From Sphingosinicella sp. BN140058 (lineage in GTDB: Bacteria; Pseudomonadota; Alphaproteobacteria; Sphingomonadales; Sphingomonadaceae): 64,000 nucleotides of DNA. This document shows, in pieces, positions 45,992 through 55,133 of this stretch. The stretch's first letter is position 1; every line of letters begins with the position of its first letter. The DNA lies in contig NZ_CP035501.1 in assembly GCF_004135585.1 (NCBI RefSeq), positions 62,001-126,000 of the forward strand. The letters are read 5' to 3'. The translations under genes and the position numbers were made by a program. A model generated the notes under the pieces. The model did not search any database. It worked only from the letters and a program-made list of their open reading frames with translations, and was not told the DNA's origin.

Positions 45992-46729
45992 ATGGCAGGT
46001 CCTCCGCGCAGCGTCGACGAAGCCATCGCCCGGTTCGACGAGGCGGTGGCCCGCTATGACGGGACCAGCCGCGAGGCGGCGGTTGCGCGGCGCCGGCACT
46101 ATCAGCGCGCGGCGCGCTCGCTCGGCAAGCGCATCGCCGGCATGGGCGCCGCCATCGTCGCCCTGATCGTCGCGACGATCGCCTTCGGCCTGATCGTCGG
46201 GCCGATCGGCATCAACGGCCTGTTCGTCGTCGCCTTCCTGACGCTCGTCATCCTCCTGCTCTTCTCCTTCTGGCCGAGCGAGCCGAAGCGGGTGGAGTAT
46301 AACGAGCAATTGCCGACCAAGGCGGTGGTCCGGCAGCTCGACAGCCTGCTGGTGCGGGAGCGCGCCGCCTTGCCGGCGCCGGCCGCGCGACGGGTAGACG
46401 AGATCAGCGCCACCCTTCCCCTGCTCGAATCCCGGCTCGCCGAGATCGACGCGCTCGATCCGCTCGCTCAGGACGCACGTCGGCTGATGGGCAAGCACCT
46501 CCCCGATCTGCTCGAGCGCTACGAGCGCGTGCCTGCCCAATATCGCCAGGAGCGCGACGGCGAGGGGCTGACGGTCGACGAGCGGCTGGTGACGAGCCTC
46601 GACGCCGCCCGTGGCACGCTCGACGACATCGCCGCCAGGCTTGCCGAGAGCGAACGGCAGAAGTTCGAGACGCAGGGCCGTTTCATCGAGAGCCGCTACA
46701 AGGATCCGAGCGGCCTGTCCAACACGTGA
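45992..46729 (+). CDS. XpaC-like TelA-partner membrane protein, paralogue 1
   Basis: A 245-residue protein: basic N-terminus, two transmembrane helices (about 47-90), then a helical domain (about 115-245). The arrangement and position match XpaC-like proteins (5-bromo-4-chloroindolyl phosphate hydrolysis family) paired with TelA. The C-terminal helical domain shares DARRLMGKHLPDLLERYERVP and GRFIESRYKDPSGLS with the next gene. ATG directly after the telA TAA. Confidence 0.7.
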   Translation: MAGPPRSVDEAIARFDEAVARYDGTSREAAVARRRHYQRAARSLGKRIAGMGAAIVALIVATIAFGLIVGPIGINGLFVVAFLTLVILLLFSFWPSEPKRVEYNEQLPTKAVVRQLDSLLVRERAALPAPAARRVDEISATLPLLESRLAEIDALDPLAQDARRLMGKHLPDLLERYERVPAQYRQERDGEGLTVDERLVTSLDAARGTLDDIAARLAESERQKFETQGRFIESRYKDPSGLSNT

Positions 46730-47427
46730 TCAAGAACGCTCTCGGTGACATGGTCGGCGCGGCCGGGGACTTCCTGCGCCGCCACCTCAAATCGAAGGCG
46801 GTCCGCGAGGCCGAGAAGCGCCGCCAGGATCGTCGGAAGCAGCTCGCCTGGCAGAAAGCGAAAAGGGCGAGCATGCTTGGCGGCGCCTCCGCGGTCGGTG
46901 CATTCGGCTATGCGATGACGGTGACGCCGATGGCGATGGCCGCGGTTGCCGCCGGCGCCGCCGCAGTGGTCGGCATGGCCGCGTCCGGCCTTTGGCAGGG
47001 CCGCAAGCCCGCCACCTTCTCGCGCGAGGAGCTCGCCGCTCTGCCCTGCCAGGCCGAGGAATGGCTGCTCGAACAGAGACTGCTGCTGCCGGACAGCGTC
47101 TCGCCGACGCTCGATGCCATCCTGGTCAATCTCGGCGATCTGCCCGGCCATCTTGCCGAAGCCGATCCGCGCTCCACCCTCGCCTGGGATGCGCGCAAGC
47201 TGATCGGCGAGCATCTGCCCAATCTGGTCGAAGCCTGGTGCAAGCTGCCCGCCGTGACGCGCGAACGCGATCCGGAGACAAGACGCCGGTTCGAGGATGG
47301 TCTCGGCACCATCGCCGAGGAGATCGCCCGCCTGACCGAGGAAGCGAGCCGGGACGAGCGCATGCGGGTCGAAACCCACGGCCGTTTCCTCGACGCCCGC
47401 TATCGTGATGGATTGTCCGATCCCTAA
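46726..47427 (+). CDS. XpaC-like TelA-partner membrane protein, paralogue 2
   Basis: A 233-residue protein: a very basic N-terminal helix (about 15-48), two Ala-rich hydrophobic helices (about 52-90) and a C-terminal helical domain homologous to paralogue 1 (DARKLIGEHLPNLVEAWCKLP, GRFLDARYRDGLS). GTG start overlapping the previous stop (GTGA). The two partner genes probably arose by duplication and may form a heteromer with TelA. Confidence 0.7.
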   Translation: MIKNALGDMVGAAGDFLRRHLKSKAVREAEKRRQDRRKQLAWQKAKRASMLGGASAVGAFGYAMTVTPMAMAAVAAGAAAVVGMAASGLWQGRKPATFSREELAALPCQAEEWLLEQRLLLPDSVSPTLDAILVNLGDLPGHLAEADPRSTLAWDARKLIGEHLPNLVEAWCKLPAVTRERDPETRRRFEDGLGTIAEEIARLTEEASRDERMRVETHGRFLDARYRDGLSDP

Positions 47428-48382
47428 GCGGTTGCTGTCCAGGACCCTTCCCGATCGCTTCATCCTGTGGCTGCTGGCGACCGTTGCCGTCGGAACCCTG
47501 CTGCCGGTCCACGGCCTCGCCGCGGAGGCGGTGGACTGGCTGACGCTCGCCGCCATCTTCACCCTCTTCTTCCTCCACGGCGCGCGCCTGCCGCGCGAGG
47601 CGCTGCTCGGCGGCCTGACCGACTGGCGTCTCCACCTCGCCATCCTCGGCATGACCTTCCTCATCTTTCCGCTGTGCGGAGTGGCTTTGTCCCACCTCTT
47701 TCCGAGCCTGCTGTCGCCGATGCTGTGGACCGGCCTGCTCTTTCTCTGTGCCTTGCCGTCGACCGTGCAATCGTCGATCGCCTACACCTCGCTTGCCGGC
47801 GGCAACGTCGCCGGCGCAGTCGCGGCGGCGGCCTTCTCCAATCTGATCGGCGTGTTCCTGACGCCCGCCCTGGTCGGCCTGATGCTGGAGACGCAGGGTG
47901 CGCAGATCTCCTTCTCGGGGATCGGCAAGATCGTCCTTTTGCTGTTCCTCCCCTTCGTGCTCGGCCATGGCCTGCGCCGCTGGATCTTTCCCGTGATCAA
48001 GGATCGCCCGACCCTGACGACCATCGTCGACAAGGGCACCATCCTGCTCGCCGTCTACGGCGCCTTCTCCGCCGCCGCGGTCGAGCGCCTGTGGACCCGG
48101 ATCCCGCCGGGGCAGATCGGCATCGTCTTCCTGTTCTGCGGCCTGCTGCTGGCGGCGGTGCTCGCCGCCGCCTGGTCCGTCGGCCGCGCCTTTCCGCGGG
48201 AGAGCCGGGCCGCGATCCTGTTCTGCGGATCGGTCAAGTCGCTGGCGAGCGGCGCGCCGATGGCACGCATCCTCTTTCCCGGCGCCGCCGCGGGCATCGT
48301 CCTGCTGCCGATCATGCTGTTCCACGCGATGCAGCTGATCGTCTGCGCCTGGATCGCCGCCCGCATGGCGCGGCGGCTCTGA
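47408..48382 (+). CDS. Bile-acid/sodium symporter (BASS) family transporter
   Basis: A 324-residue membrane protein of the SBF-like group (PF13593): about ten helices, with TLFFLHGARLPREAL, CALPSTVQSSIAYTSLAGGNVAGAVAAAAFSN and CGSVKSLASGAPMARILF corresponding to the substrate/sodium-site crossover motifs. Substrate unknown. ATG inside the end of the previous gene; a GTG one codon earlier is possible. Co-transcription with the TelA unit is likely from the overlap. Confidence 0.88.
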   Translation: MDCPIPKRLLSRTLPDRFILWLLATVAVGTLLPVHGLAAEAVDWLTLAAIFTLFFLHGARLPREALLGGLTDWRLHLAILGMTFLIFPLCGVALSHLFPSLLSPMLWTGLLFLCALPSTVQSSIAYTSLAGGNVAGAVAAAAFSNLIGVFLTPALVGLMLETQGAQISFSGIGKIVLLLFLPFVLGHGLRRWIFPVIKDRPTLTTIVDKGTILLAVYGAFSAAAVERLWTRIPPGQIGIVFLFCGLLLAAVLAAAWSVGRAFPRESRAAILFCGSVKSLASGAPMARILFPGAAAGIVLLPIMLFHAMQLIVCAWIAARMARRL

Positions 48383-48385
48383 GGG

Positions 48386-49228
48386 TCAGTCGCTCGCGGC
48401 GGCGAGGATGCGTCGGGCCTGGACGAGATGGGGCCGGTCGATCATGCGTCCTTCCAGCGACAGCGCACCCGCATCGGGCGCGGCTGCGAATGCCGCGACC
48501 ACCGCGCGGGCATGGTCGATCTCGGCGTCGCTCGGCGTGAACGCATCGTTGATCACCGGCACCTGCGCTGGATGGATCGCCATCATGCCGGTGAAGCCGT
48601 CGCGCCGCGCCCGCGCTGCATACGCGGCGAGACCATCGAGATCACGAAAGGCGGGATAGACGGTCTCGATCGGCCGCACCCCCGCCGCCGCCGCGCCGAA
48701 CAGGCAGAGCGAGCGCGCCAGCTGGTAAGGCGCCGTGTAGCTGCCGTCCTCTTCGCGCGAGGTCGAGGCGCCGATCGCCGCCGGCAGATCCTCCGCCCCC
48801 CAGGTCAGCCCCTCCAGCCGCGCGGCGCCGCCATAGCTGCCGAGTTGGAACATCGCCGCCGGCGTCTCGGTCGCAATGGCGAGGATCCGCGCGGTCGCAT
48901 TGCCCCGTGCAGTGAGCCGCCGCGCGAGATCGTCGACCGAGGCCCCGCCCTCCGCCTTGGGCAGCACGATCCCGGCCGGCTGGACCGTGCTCAGCGCGTC
49001 GAGATCCTGCTCGACGTCCGGCGTGTCGAGCGGATTGATTCGTACCCAGAGCCTCTCCACGGGGTTCGCGGCAACAAAAGCGGCAACCTGGCGCCGCGCC
49101 TCCGGCTTGGCCGACGCGGCAACCGCATCTTCGAGGTCGAGGATCAACGCATCGGCGCCCGAGGCCAGCGCCTTCGCCATGCGATCCGGCCGATCGCCGG
49201 GGACGAACAGCAGCGAGCGCAGCTTCAT
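48386..49228 (-). CDS. HpcH/CitE-family CoA ester lyase
   Basis: A 280-residue TIM-barrel enzyme: RSLLFVPGDRPDRMAKALASGADALILDLEDAV at the N-terminus, LWVRINPLDTP, IVLPKAEGG, and ETPAAMFQL with GLTWGAEDL. These are the metal- and CoA-binding motifs of the malyl-CoA/citramalyl-CoA/CitE lyases. Downstream of MaoC and the methylcrotonyl-CoA carboxylase genes, it may cleave a 3-hydroxy-dicarboxylyl-CoA. The ATG at 49228 is right beside palindrome P4. Confidence 0.88.
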   Translation of the reverse strand: MKLRSLLFVPGDRPDRMAKALASGADALILDLEDAVAASAKPEARRQVAAFVAANPVERLWVRINPLDTPDVEQDLDALSTVQPAGIVLPKAEGGASVDDLARRLTARGNATARILAIATETPAAMFQLGSYGGAARLEGLTWGAEDLPAAIGASTSREEDGSYTAPYQLARSLCLFGAAAAGVRPIETVYPAFRDLDGLAAYAARARRDGFTGMMAIHPAQVPVINDAFTPSDAEIDHARAVVAAFAAAPDAGALSLEGRMIDRPHLVQARRILAAASD

Positions 49229-49232
49229 CTGA

Positions 49233-49359
49233 ATTCTCCCCGAGCTTGCCTCGGGGAGGTGGCAGCCCGCAGGGCTGACGGAGGGGCTTGCACGGCGGCG
49301 GAGCAACCTCTCCACCCCCGCCTGCGGCGGCGGTCCCCCTCCCCGTGCCGGGAAGGATC
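49233..49359. repeat. Dispersed palindrome P4
   Basis: ATTCTCCCCGAGCTTGCCTCGGGGAGGTGGCAGCCCGCAGGGCTGACGGAGGGGC on the left and CTCCACCCCCGCCTGCGGCGGCGGTCCCCCTCCCCGTGCCGGGAAGGAT on the right. It fills the space between the MaoC and CitE-like genes. On the minus strand its GGGGAGA end is about five bases before the CitE-like ATG. Confidence 0.85.
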
Positions 49360-49373
49360 AAGAAACCAGGGCT

Positions 49374-49823
49374 TCACCCCCGCCTCCGCATCAACGCCGT
49401 CCGCTCGCACACGCAGACCAGCTCGTCGCGCTGGTTGAGCATGCGATGCTCGAACGTGACGATGCCGGCATCAGGACGCGAGCGGCTGTCCTTCAGCGCG
49501 ATCACCTCGGTCTCGGCGCGCAGCGTGTCGCCGACGAACACCGGCTTGGGCATCCGCACCTTGTCGTAGCCGAGATTGGCGACCAGCGTGCCGAGCGTGG
49601 TGTCGCCGACCGACAGGCCGACCATCAACGCGAAGGTGAAGGTGCCGTTGACGACGATCCGGCCGAACTCGGTAGTCGCCGCATATTCGGCATCGAGGTG
49701 CAGCGGCTGCGGATTGTGGGTGAGGGTCGAGATCAGCAGATTGTCGGTCTCGGTTACCGTACGGTGCGGCTGATGGCTGAGGCGATCGCCCAGCGTCCAA
49801 TCGTCGAAATAGCGCCCCGACAT
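49374..49823 (-). CDS. MaoC-family (R)-hydratase
   Basis: A 149-residue hot-dog-fold protein: RTVTETDNLLISTLTHNPQPLHLDAEYA carries the hydratase D/N-x4-H pattern (NPQPLH), with GRIVVNGTFTFALMVG after it. MaoC hydratases add water to 2-enoyl-CoAs; some act on mesaconyl-CoA. ATG at 49823 with GGAGGT upstream (GTG one codon earlier is possible). It lies between mccA and the CitE-like lyase, so a hydratase-lyase pair acting on the carboxylase product or a related thioester is plausible. Confidence 0.87.
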   Translation of the reverse strand: MSGRYFDDWTLGDRLSHQPHRTVTETDNLLISTLTHNPQPLHLDAEYAATTEFGRIVVNGTFTFALMVGLSVGDTTLGTLVANLGYDKVRMPKPVFVGDTLRAETEVIALKDSRSRPDAGIVTFEHRMLNQRDELVCVCERTALMRRRG

Positions 49824-49830
49824 CACACCT

Positions 49831-49919
49831 CCGTCATCCCGGCGCGGGCCGGGATCTCAGCGAGATTCAAGCGCAGGTGCATCCGCGCCCTGAGATCCCG
49901 GCCGTCGCGGGGATGACGG
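49831..49919. repeat. Inverted pair of GTCATCCC...GGGATCTCA repeats
   Basis: CCGTCATCCCGGCGCGGGCCGGGATCTCAG on the left and CTGAGATCCCGGCCGTCGCGGGGATGACGG on the right form inverted arms around about 30 bases. Same family as the four copies at 12401-12624. It occupies the mccA-maoC junction and ends eight bases before the mccA stop. Confidence 0.85.
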
Positions 49920-49926
49920 GATTTGC

Positions 49927-51816
49927 TCATGCCTCGTCCTTCTCCACCCGCACCAGCAAGGCGCCCTCGGTCACCTGTTCGCCTTCGGCGACCTGCAGTT
50001 CCGCCACGATGCCGTCGAACGGCGCGACCAGGCTGTGCTCCATCTTCATCGCTTCCAGCGTGACCAGCTTCTGCCCCTTGGCGACTCTGTCCCCCTGCCT
50101 GGTGTCGACCGACAGCACCCGTCCCGGCATCGGCGACACCAGGCTGCCGTCCCCGGCCGCGCCGCCACCGGCAGCGCCGCCCACCCCGGGCAGGGTGAAG
50201 GCGAAGGCCTGGCCGGAGGCGAAGACGAGGACGTTCTCGCCCTGCGCGGTGGCGATGCCCTCGATCGGCGGATCGCCGCCGGCGTCGACCAGGCGCGTCT
50301 CGCCGCCATGCGCGATCGCGACGCTGAGATCGGGCGCGGCGTTGAGCCGGAAGCCCTGCAACGCATCCCAGGGCTCCCCCTCCCCGCCGCTGCCGAAATC
50401 GGACGCGAGCAGGGCCGTCGCGGCGAGGTTCCACACCGGCTCGCCCGGATTGCTGTCGGGCACCAGCCGATCGATGCGCGACGGGATGAAGGCGGTGTCG
50501 ACGTCGCCGTTCCGGAAATCGGTATGGTCGGCGGCCCTGGCGAGAAAGGCGGCGTTGGTCTTCACCGGCCAGATCTCAAGCTGCTCGAGGGTGTCGACCA
50601 GCCGATCGATCGCCTCGTCGCGGGTGGAGGCGTGAGCGATCAGCTTGGCGATCATCGGATCGTAATAAGGGCTGATCCGGTCCCCCTCCTCGACCCCGGT
50701 GTCGACGCGAAGGCCGCGGCCGAGCACGAAATGGTCGAGCCGCCCGGTCGAGGGCAGGAATTCGTGGGCGGGGTCCTCGGCGTAGAGCCGCGCCTCCATC
50801 GCATGCCCGCGTATCCGCAATTCCTCCTGACGCAGCGGCAGCCGCTCGCCACTGGCGACGCGGAGCTGCCACTCGACCAGATCCTGGCCCGTAATCTCCT
50901 CGGTCACCGGATGCTCGACCTGGAGGCGCGTGTTCATCTCCATGAACCAGATGCGGTCGGGCCGAAGCCCTTCGGACGCATCGGCGATGAACTCGATCGT
51001 CCCCGCGCCGACATAGTCGACCGCCTTCGCCGCCTTGACCGCGGCGCCGCAGACCGCCTCCCGGGTCGCCGCGTCCATGCCCGGGGCCGGCGCTTCTTCG
51101 ATCACCTTCTGATGGCGGCGCTGCAGCGAGCAGTCGCGCTCGAACAGGTGGACGACGTTGCCGTGGCTGTCGCCGAACACCTGCACCTCGATGTGGCGCG
51201 GACGCTCGATATATTTCTCGATCAGTACCCGGTCGTCACCGAACGACGCCGCCGCCTCGCGCTTGCACGAGGCGAGCATGTCGGCGAATTCTTGCGACTG
51301 GTTGACCCGGCGCATGCCCTTGCCGCCGCCGCCGGCGACCGCCTTGATCAGCACCGGATAGTTGATCGCATCGGCTTCGCTCTTCAGCCGATCGGGAGAC
51401 TGGTCGTCGCCGAGATAACCGGGCGTGGTCGGCACGCCCGCCGCGTCCATCAGCCGCTTGGCCGCATCCTTCAGCCCCATCGCCCGGATCGAGGCCGGCT
51501 TCGGCCCGACCCAGACCAGGCCGGCATCGATCACCTTCTGCGCGAAGTCGGCATTTTCGGACAGGAAGCCGTAACCTGGGTGGATTGCCTCGGCGCCAGT
51601 CTCCCGCGCCGCCGCAAGGATGCGGTCGCCGACAAGATAGCTTTCCCGCGCCGGTGACGGGCCGATATGCACTGCGGTGTCCGCCTCCCGCACATGCAGC
51701 GCATGGCGGTCCGCGTCGGAAAAGACGGCGATCGTGCGGATGCCGAGCCGCCGCGCGGTGCGGATCACCCGACACGCGATCTCGCCGCGATTGGCGATGA
51801 GGAGAGATCGGATCAT
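49927..51816 (-). CDS. mccA: Methylcrotonyl-CoA carboxylase, biotin-carrying alpha subunit
   Basis: A 629-residue acyl-CoA carboxylase alpha chain. Biotin carboxylase domain about 1-450 (IANRGEIACRVIRTARRLGI, ATP-grasp loop AVAGGGGKGMR, EMNTRLQVEHPVTE); biotinyl domain at the C-terminus with EAMKMEH (lysine about 590). Gene context (ivd, mccB) argues for methylcrotonyl-CoA over propionyl-CoA or acetyl-CoA. The Shine-Dalgarno GGGGAGG four bases before the ATG is the end of palindrome P5, and the ATG overlaps the stop of the DUF559 gene (TAATG). Confidence 0.9.
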   Translation of the reverse strand: MIRSLLIANRGEIACRVIRTARRLGIRTIAVFSDADRHALHVREADTAVHIGPSPARESYLVGDRILAAARETGAEAIHPGYGFLSENADFAQKVIDAGLVWVGPKPASIRAMGLKDAAKRLMDAAGVPTTPGYLGDDQSPDRLKSEADAINYPVLIKAVAGGGGKGMRRVNQSQEFADMLASCKREAAASFGDDRVLIEKYIERPRHIEVQVFGDSHGNVVHLFERDCSLQRRHQKVIEEAPAPGMDAATREAVCGAAVKAAKAVDYVGAGTIEFIADASEGLRPDRIWFMEMNTRLQVEHPVTEEITGQDLVEWQLRVASGERLPLRQEELRIRGHAMEARLYAEDPAHEFLPSTGRLDHFVLGRGLRVDTGVEEGDRISPYYDPMIAKLIAHASTRDEAIDRLVDTLEQLEIWPVKTNAAFLARAADHTDFRNGDVDTAFIPSRIDRLVPDSNPGEPVWNLAATALLASDFGSGGEGEPWDALQGFRLNAAPDLSVAIAHGGETRLVDAGGDPPIEGIATAQGENVLVFASGQAFAFTLPGVGGAAGGGAAGDGSLVSPMPGRVLSVDTRQGDRVAKGQKLVTLEAMKMEHSLVAPFDGIVAELQVAEGEQVTEGALLVRVEKDEA

Positions 51817-52226
51817 TATACCTCCCCGGTACGGGGAGGGGGACCGCGCCGTGGAGCGGCGTGGTGGAGGGGCTGCCCCGCGGCACATTGAGAAATCACG
51901 AGTTGCAACACTCCTTCGAGGTTCGACAGAACATCACGGGCAGCGATGCGCAAGGTGGAGAAGCCCTGATTGGCAAGCCATTCGTCGCGGCCTTCATCCC
52001 TGAATTGAGCGCTCATTGGATCATGCGCCGCGCCGTCAATCTCGATGGCGACGCGGGAACTCAGACAGGCGAAGTCGAGCACGAACGGTCCCGCAGGATG
52101 TTGGCGACGAAACTTCAGCCCGGCCGGCCGCTTGCGAAGTTCGCGCCAGAGCAGGACCTCCGGCAGCGACATTTCCTTTCTGAGCGTGCGTGCTCTGCCG
52201 ATGATTGGGGCGGGTCCGGTCAGCAC
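51816..52226 (-). CDS. DUF559 (Vsr-like) endonuclease-fold protein nested in a palindrome
   Basis: A 136-residue DUF559 (PF04480) protein: RARTLRKEMSLPEVLLWRELRKR, KFRRQHPAGPFVLDFACLSSRVAIEIDGAAHD and a C-terminal GFSTLRIAARDVLSN region. The family is related to Vsr and PD-(D/E)XK nucleases; no function is proven here. The GTG start at 52226 has GGAGGGG eight bases upstream, from the right half of palindrome P5; the last 22 or so codons (from about QPLHHAAPRRG) are read from the left half. Inserted between mccB and mccA without breaking the operon. Confidence 0.8.
   Translation of the reverse strand: MLTGPAPIIGRARTLRKEMSLPEVLLWRELRKRPAGLKFRRQHPAGPFVLDFACLSSRVAIEIDGAAHDPMSAQFRDEGRDEWLANQGFSTLRIAARDVLSNLEGVLQLVISQCAAGQPLHHAAPRRGPPPRTGEV
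51821..51880. repeat. Palindrome P5, left half (downstream side of DUF559 gene)
   Basis: CCTCCCCGGTACGGGGAGGGGGACCGC...GTGGTGGAGGGGCTG. Complementary in order to the right half at 52228-52290. It encodes the C-terminus of the DUF559 protein and supplies the mccA Shine-Dalgarno. Confidence 0.85.
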
Positions 52227-52227
52227 C

Positions 52228-52290
52228 GTGCCAGCCCCTCCACCACCCGGCTAAGCCGGGCGGTCCCCCTCCCCGTTCCGGGGAGGATTC
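52228..52290. repeat. Palindrome P5, right half (upstream side of DUF559 gene)
   Basis: CCAGCCCCTCCACCACCCGGC-TAA-GCCGGGCGGTCCCCCTCCCCGTTCCGGGGAGGATTC. Its reverse complement matches the left half over about 58 bases. It ends 16 bases before the mccB stop and supplies the DUF559 Shine-Dalgarno. Confidence 0.85.
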
Positions 52291-52305
52291 TTGCGTGCGT
52301 GCCCC

Positions 52306-53901
52306 TCACATCCGGAACACGCCGAAGCGTGCCCTCTCCGCAATCGGTGCGTTGAGGCACGCGCTGAACGCGAGGCCGAGCACGTCGCGCGTTTGCGCCG
52401 GATCGATGATGCCGTCGTCCCACAGCCGCGCGGTCGCGTAATAAGGATTGCCCTCGTCCTCGTAGCGCTGGCGGATCGGTGCCTTGAACGCTTCGGCCTG
52501 CTCCGGAGTCCAGCTGTCGGCATCCTTGTGCACCGTGGCGAGCACGCTTGCCGCCTGCTCGCCGCCCATCACGCTGATCCGGCTGTTCGGCCAGGTGAAC
52601 AGGAAGCGCGGGCCGTAGGCGCGGCCGTTCATGCCGTAATTGCCGGCGCCGAAGCTGCCGCCGATCAGGACGGTGACCTTCGGCACCTGAGCGGTGGCAA
52701 CCGCGGTGACGAGCTTGGCGCCGTCCTTGGCGATGCCACCCGCTTCATATTTGCCGCCGACCATGAAGCCCGAAATGTTCTGCAGGAACAGCAGAGGCGT
52801 GCGGCGCTGGCAGGCAAGCTCGATGAAATGGGCGCCCTTGAGCGCACTTTCCGAGAACAGGATGCCGTTATTCGCCAGGATCGCCACCGGCATGCCCCAG
52901 ATCCGGGCGAAACCGCAGACCAAGGTGGTGCCGTAAAGCGGCTTGAACTCGTGCAGCTCGGAGCCGTCGACGATCCGCGCGATCACTTCGCGTACGTCGT
53001 AGGGCGTGCGGACGTCATCGGGAATGATGCCGTAGAGATCCTCCGGATCGAGCTTAGGCGCGACCGGCTCGCTTATGTCGAGATCGACCGATTTCACGGT
53101 GTTCAGGCGGGCGACGATGCTGCGCACGATCGCCAGCGCATGCGCGTCATCCTCCGCGACATGGTCGACCACGCCCGAGCGGCGCCCGTGCACGTCGGCG
53201 CCGCCGAGATCCTCGGCCGAGATCACCTCGCCCGTCGCTGCCTTGACCAGAGGCGGGCCGCCGAGGAAGATCGTGCCCTGGTTACGCACGATCACCGTCT
53301 CGTCCGACATCGCCGGCACGTAAGCGCCGCCGGCGGTGCAGCTGCCCATCACGCAGGCGATCTGGGCGATCCCCTCCGACGACATCTGCGCCTGGTTGTA
53401 GAAGATGCGGCCGAAATGCTCCCGGTCGGGAAACACCTCCGCCTGGTGCGGCAGATTGGCGCCGCCGCTGTCGACCAGATACAGGCAGGGCAGCCGGTTC
53501 TCGCGGGCTATCTCCTGCGCGCGCAGATGCTTCTTCACCGTCAGCGGAAAATAGGCGCCGCCCTTCACCGTCGGATCGTTGGCGACGATCATGCATTCCC
53601 GCCCCGACACGCGGCCGATGCCGGCGATCATGCCCGCGCCCGGCGCCTCGTCGCCATACATGCCGTTGGCGGCAAGCTGGCCGATCTCGAGGAACGGCGC
53701 GCCGGGATCGAGCAGCCGCGTCACCCGGTCGCGCGGCAGCAATTTGCCGCGCGCGACATGGCGGTCGCGATGCTTGTCGGAGCCGCCGCGTGCCGCCGCG
53801 GCGACCTGCGCCCGCAGCTGGTCGACCAGCCCGCGATTGTGCGCAGCAAAGCGCCGGACGCTGTCGGAGCCGTCGTCGAACTTGCTTGCGAGAACGCTCA
53901 T
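52306..53901 (-). CDS. mccB: Methylcrotonyl-CoA carboxylase, carboxyltransferase beta subunit
   Basis: A 531-residue biotin-dependent carboxyltransferase with N-terminal (about 25-280) and C-terminal (about 285-531) crotonase-like halves. Motifs: [64 protein letters not shown], and [23 protein letters not shown], characteristic of methylcrotonyl-CoA carboxylases. It moves carboxylate from biotin to 3-methylcrotonyl-CoA in leucine breakdown. ATG overlaps the ivd stop (ATGA). Confidence 0.94.
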   Translation of the reverse strand: MSVLASKFDDGSDSVRRFAAHNRGLVDQLRAQVAAAARGGSDKHRDRHVARGKLLPRDRVTRLLDPGAPFLEIGQLAANGMYGDEAPGAGMIAGIGRVSGRECMIVANDPTVKGGAYFPLTVKKHLRAQEIARENRLPCLYLVDSGGANLPHQAEVFPDREHFGRIFYNQAQMSSEGIAQIACVMGSCTAGGAYVPAMSDETVIVRNQGTIFLGGPPLVKAATGEVISAEDLGGADVHGRRSGVVDHVAEDDAHALAIVRSIVARLNTVKSVDLDISEPVAPKLDPEDLYGIIPDDVRTPYDVREVIARIVDGSELHEFKPLYGTTLVCGFARIWGMPVAILANNGILFSESALKGAHFIELACQRRTPLLFLQNISGFMVGGKYEAGGIAKDGAKLVTAVATAQVPKVTVLIGGSFGAGNYGMNGRAYGPRFLFTWPNSRISVMGGEQAASVLATVHKDADSWTPEQAEAFKAPIRQRYEDEGNPYYATARLWDDGIIDPAQTRDVLGLAFSACLNAPIAERARFGVFRM

Positions 53902-55052
53902 GCAGCGCCGATCAGTTCGCGGCCGATCAGCATGCGCCGGATCTCGTTGGTGCCGGCGCCGATGTCGAGCAATTTGGCATCGCGCATGTAGCGCTCGACC
54001 GGCCAGTCCTTGGTGTAGCCGGCGCCGCCCAGCGCCTGGATCGCCTCCAGCGACACCCGCACCGCATTTTCGGACGCGTACAGGATCGCGCCGGCGGCGT
54101 CGAAGCGCGTCGTCTTGCCGGCGTCGCAGGCCCGCGCCACCGCATAGACATAGGCGCGTGCCGAATTGAGCGCGACATACATGTCGGCGACCTTGGCCTG
54201 CATCAGCTGAAAGGATCCGATCGGCTGGCCGAACTGCTTGCGCTCGCGGATGTAGGGCAGGACGACGTCGAGACACGCCTGCATGATGCCGAGCTGGATT
54301 CCGGCGAGCACGGTGCGCTCGTAATCAAGGCCCGACATCAGCACGCCGACGCCGCCATTTTCCGGCCCCATCACCTGCTCTTCGGGCACTTCGCAATCGT
54401 CGAAGACGAGCTCGCCGGTCGGCGATCCGCGCATGCCCATCTTGTCGAGCTTCTGGCCGAGCGAGAAGCCCTTCATGTCCTTTTCAATGAGGAAGGTGGT
54501 GATTCCGCGCGACCCTTCGCCGGTCTTGGCGTAGACGACGAGCGTGTCGGCGTAATGGGCGTTGGTGATCCAGAATTTGGTGCCATTCAGCACGTAGCGA
54601 TCGCCGCGTTTCTCGGCGCGCAGCTTCATCGAGACGACGTCCGATCCCGCGCCCGCCTCCGACATGGCGAGCGAGCCGACATGCTCGCCGCTGATCAGCT
54701 TCGGCAGATATTTCTGCTTCTGCGCGGCATTGCCCCAGCGCCGGATCTGATTGACGCAGAGGTTCGAATGGGCGCCGTAGGACAGGCCGACCGAGGCCGA
54801 GGCACGGGCCACTTCCTCCTGGGCGACGACATGTTCGAGATAGCCCAGGCCGAGCCCGCCATACTCCTCTTCCACGGTGATGCCGTGCAGCCCGAGCGCA
54901 CCCATTTCGGGCCAGAGTTCCGTCGGAAACCAGTCCTCCGCGTCGATGCGCGCGGCCAGCGGCGCAATGCGATCGGCGGCGAACCGGGCGGTGGTCTCGC
55001 GGATGGCGTCCGCCATCTCGCCGAGCGCGAAATCGAGCCCGAAATCGGCCAT
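53898..55052 (-). CDS. ivd: Isovaleryl-CoA dehydrogenase
   Basis: A 384-residue acyl-CoA dehydrogenase. [32 protein letters not shown] (FAD loop), [19 protein letters not shown] and the glutamate base in [14 protein letters not shown] (about 248) are the isovaleryl-CoA dehydrogenase pattern. It converts isovaleryl-CoA to 3-methylcrotonyl-CoA and heads the leftward operon ivd-mccB-(DUF559)-mccA-maoC-citE-like. AGGAGAGACAAA lies before the ATG. Confidence 0.94.
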   Translation of the reverse strand: MADFGLDFALGEMADAIRETTARFAADRIAPLAARIDAEDWFPTELWPEMGALGLHGITVEEEYGGLGLGYLEHVVAQEEVARASASVGLSYGAHSNLCVNQIRRWGNAAQKQKYLPKLISGEHVGSLAMSEAGAGSDVVSMKLRAEKRGDRYVLNGTKFWITNAHYADTLVVYAKTGEGSRGITTFLIEKDMKGFSLGQKLDKMGMRGSPTGELVFDDCEVPEEQVMGPENGGVGVLMSGLDYERTVLAGIQLGIMQACLDVVLPYIRERKQFGQPIGSFQLMQAKVADMYVALNSARAYVYAVARACDAGKTTRFDAAGAILYASENAVRVSLEAIQALGGAGYTKDWPVERYMRDAKLLDIGAGTNEIRRMLIGRELIGAA

Positions 55053-55133
55053 TTTGTCTCTCCTGTTGAAGCCGCCCTAGCAGAGCCCGCGATATTTGAA
55101 CAAGCGGTGCGGAAGGCCTAGATGGGCCTCGTT

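Noticed and set aside
50035..51657. 540-residue rightward frame opposite mccA
   Set aside because: Complementary-strand shadow of the carboxylase; His/Arg/Asp-rich with no motif.
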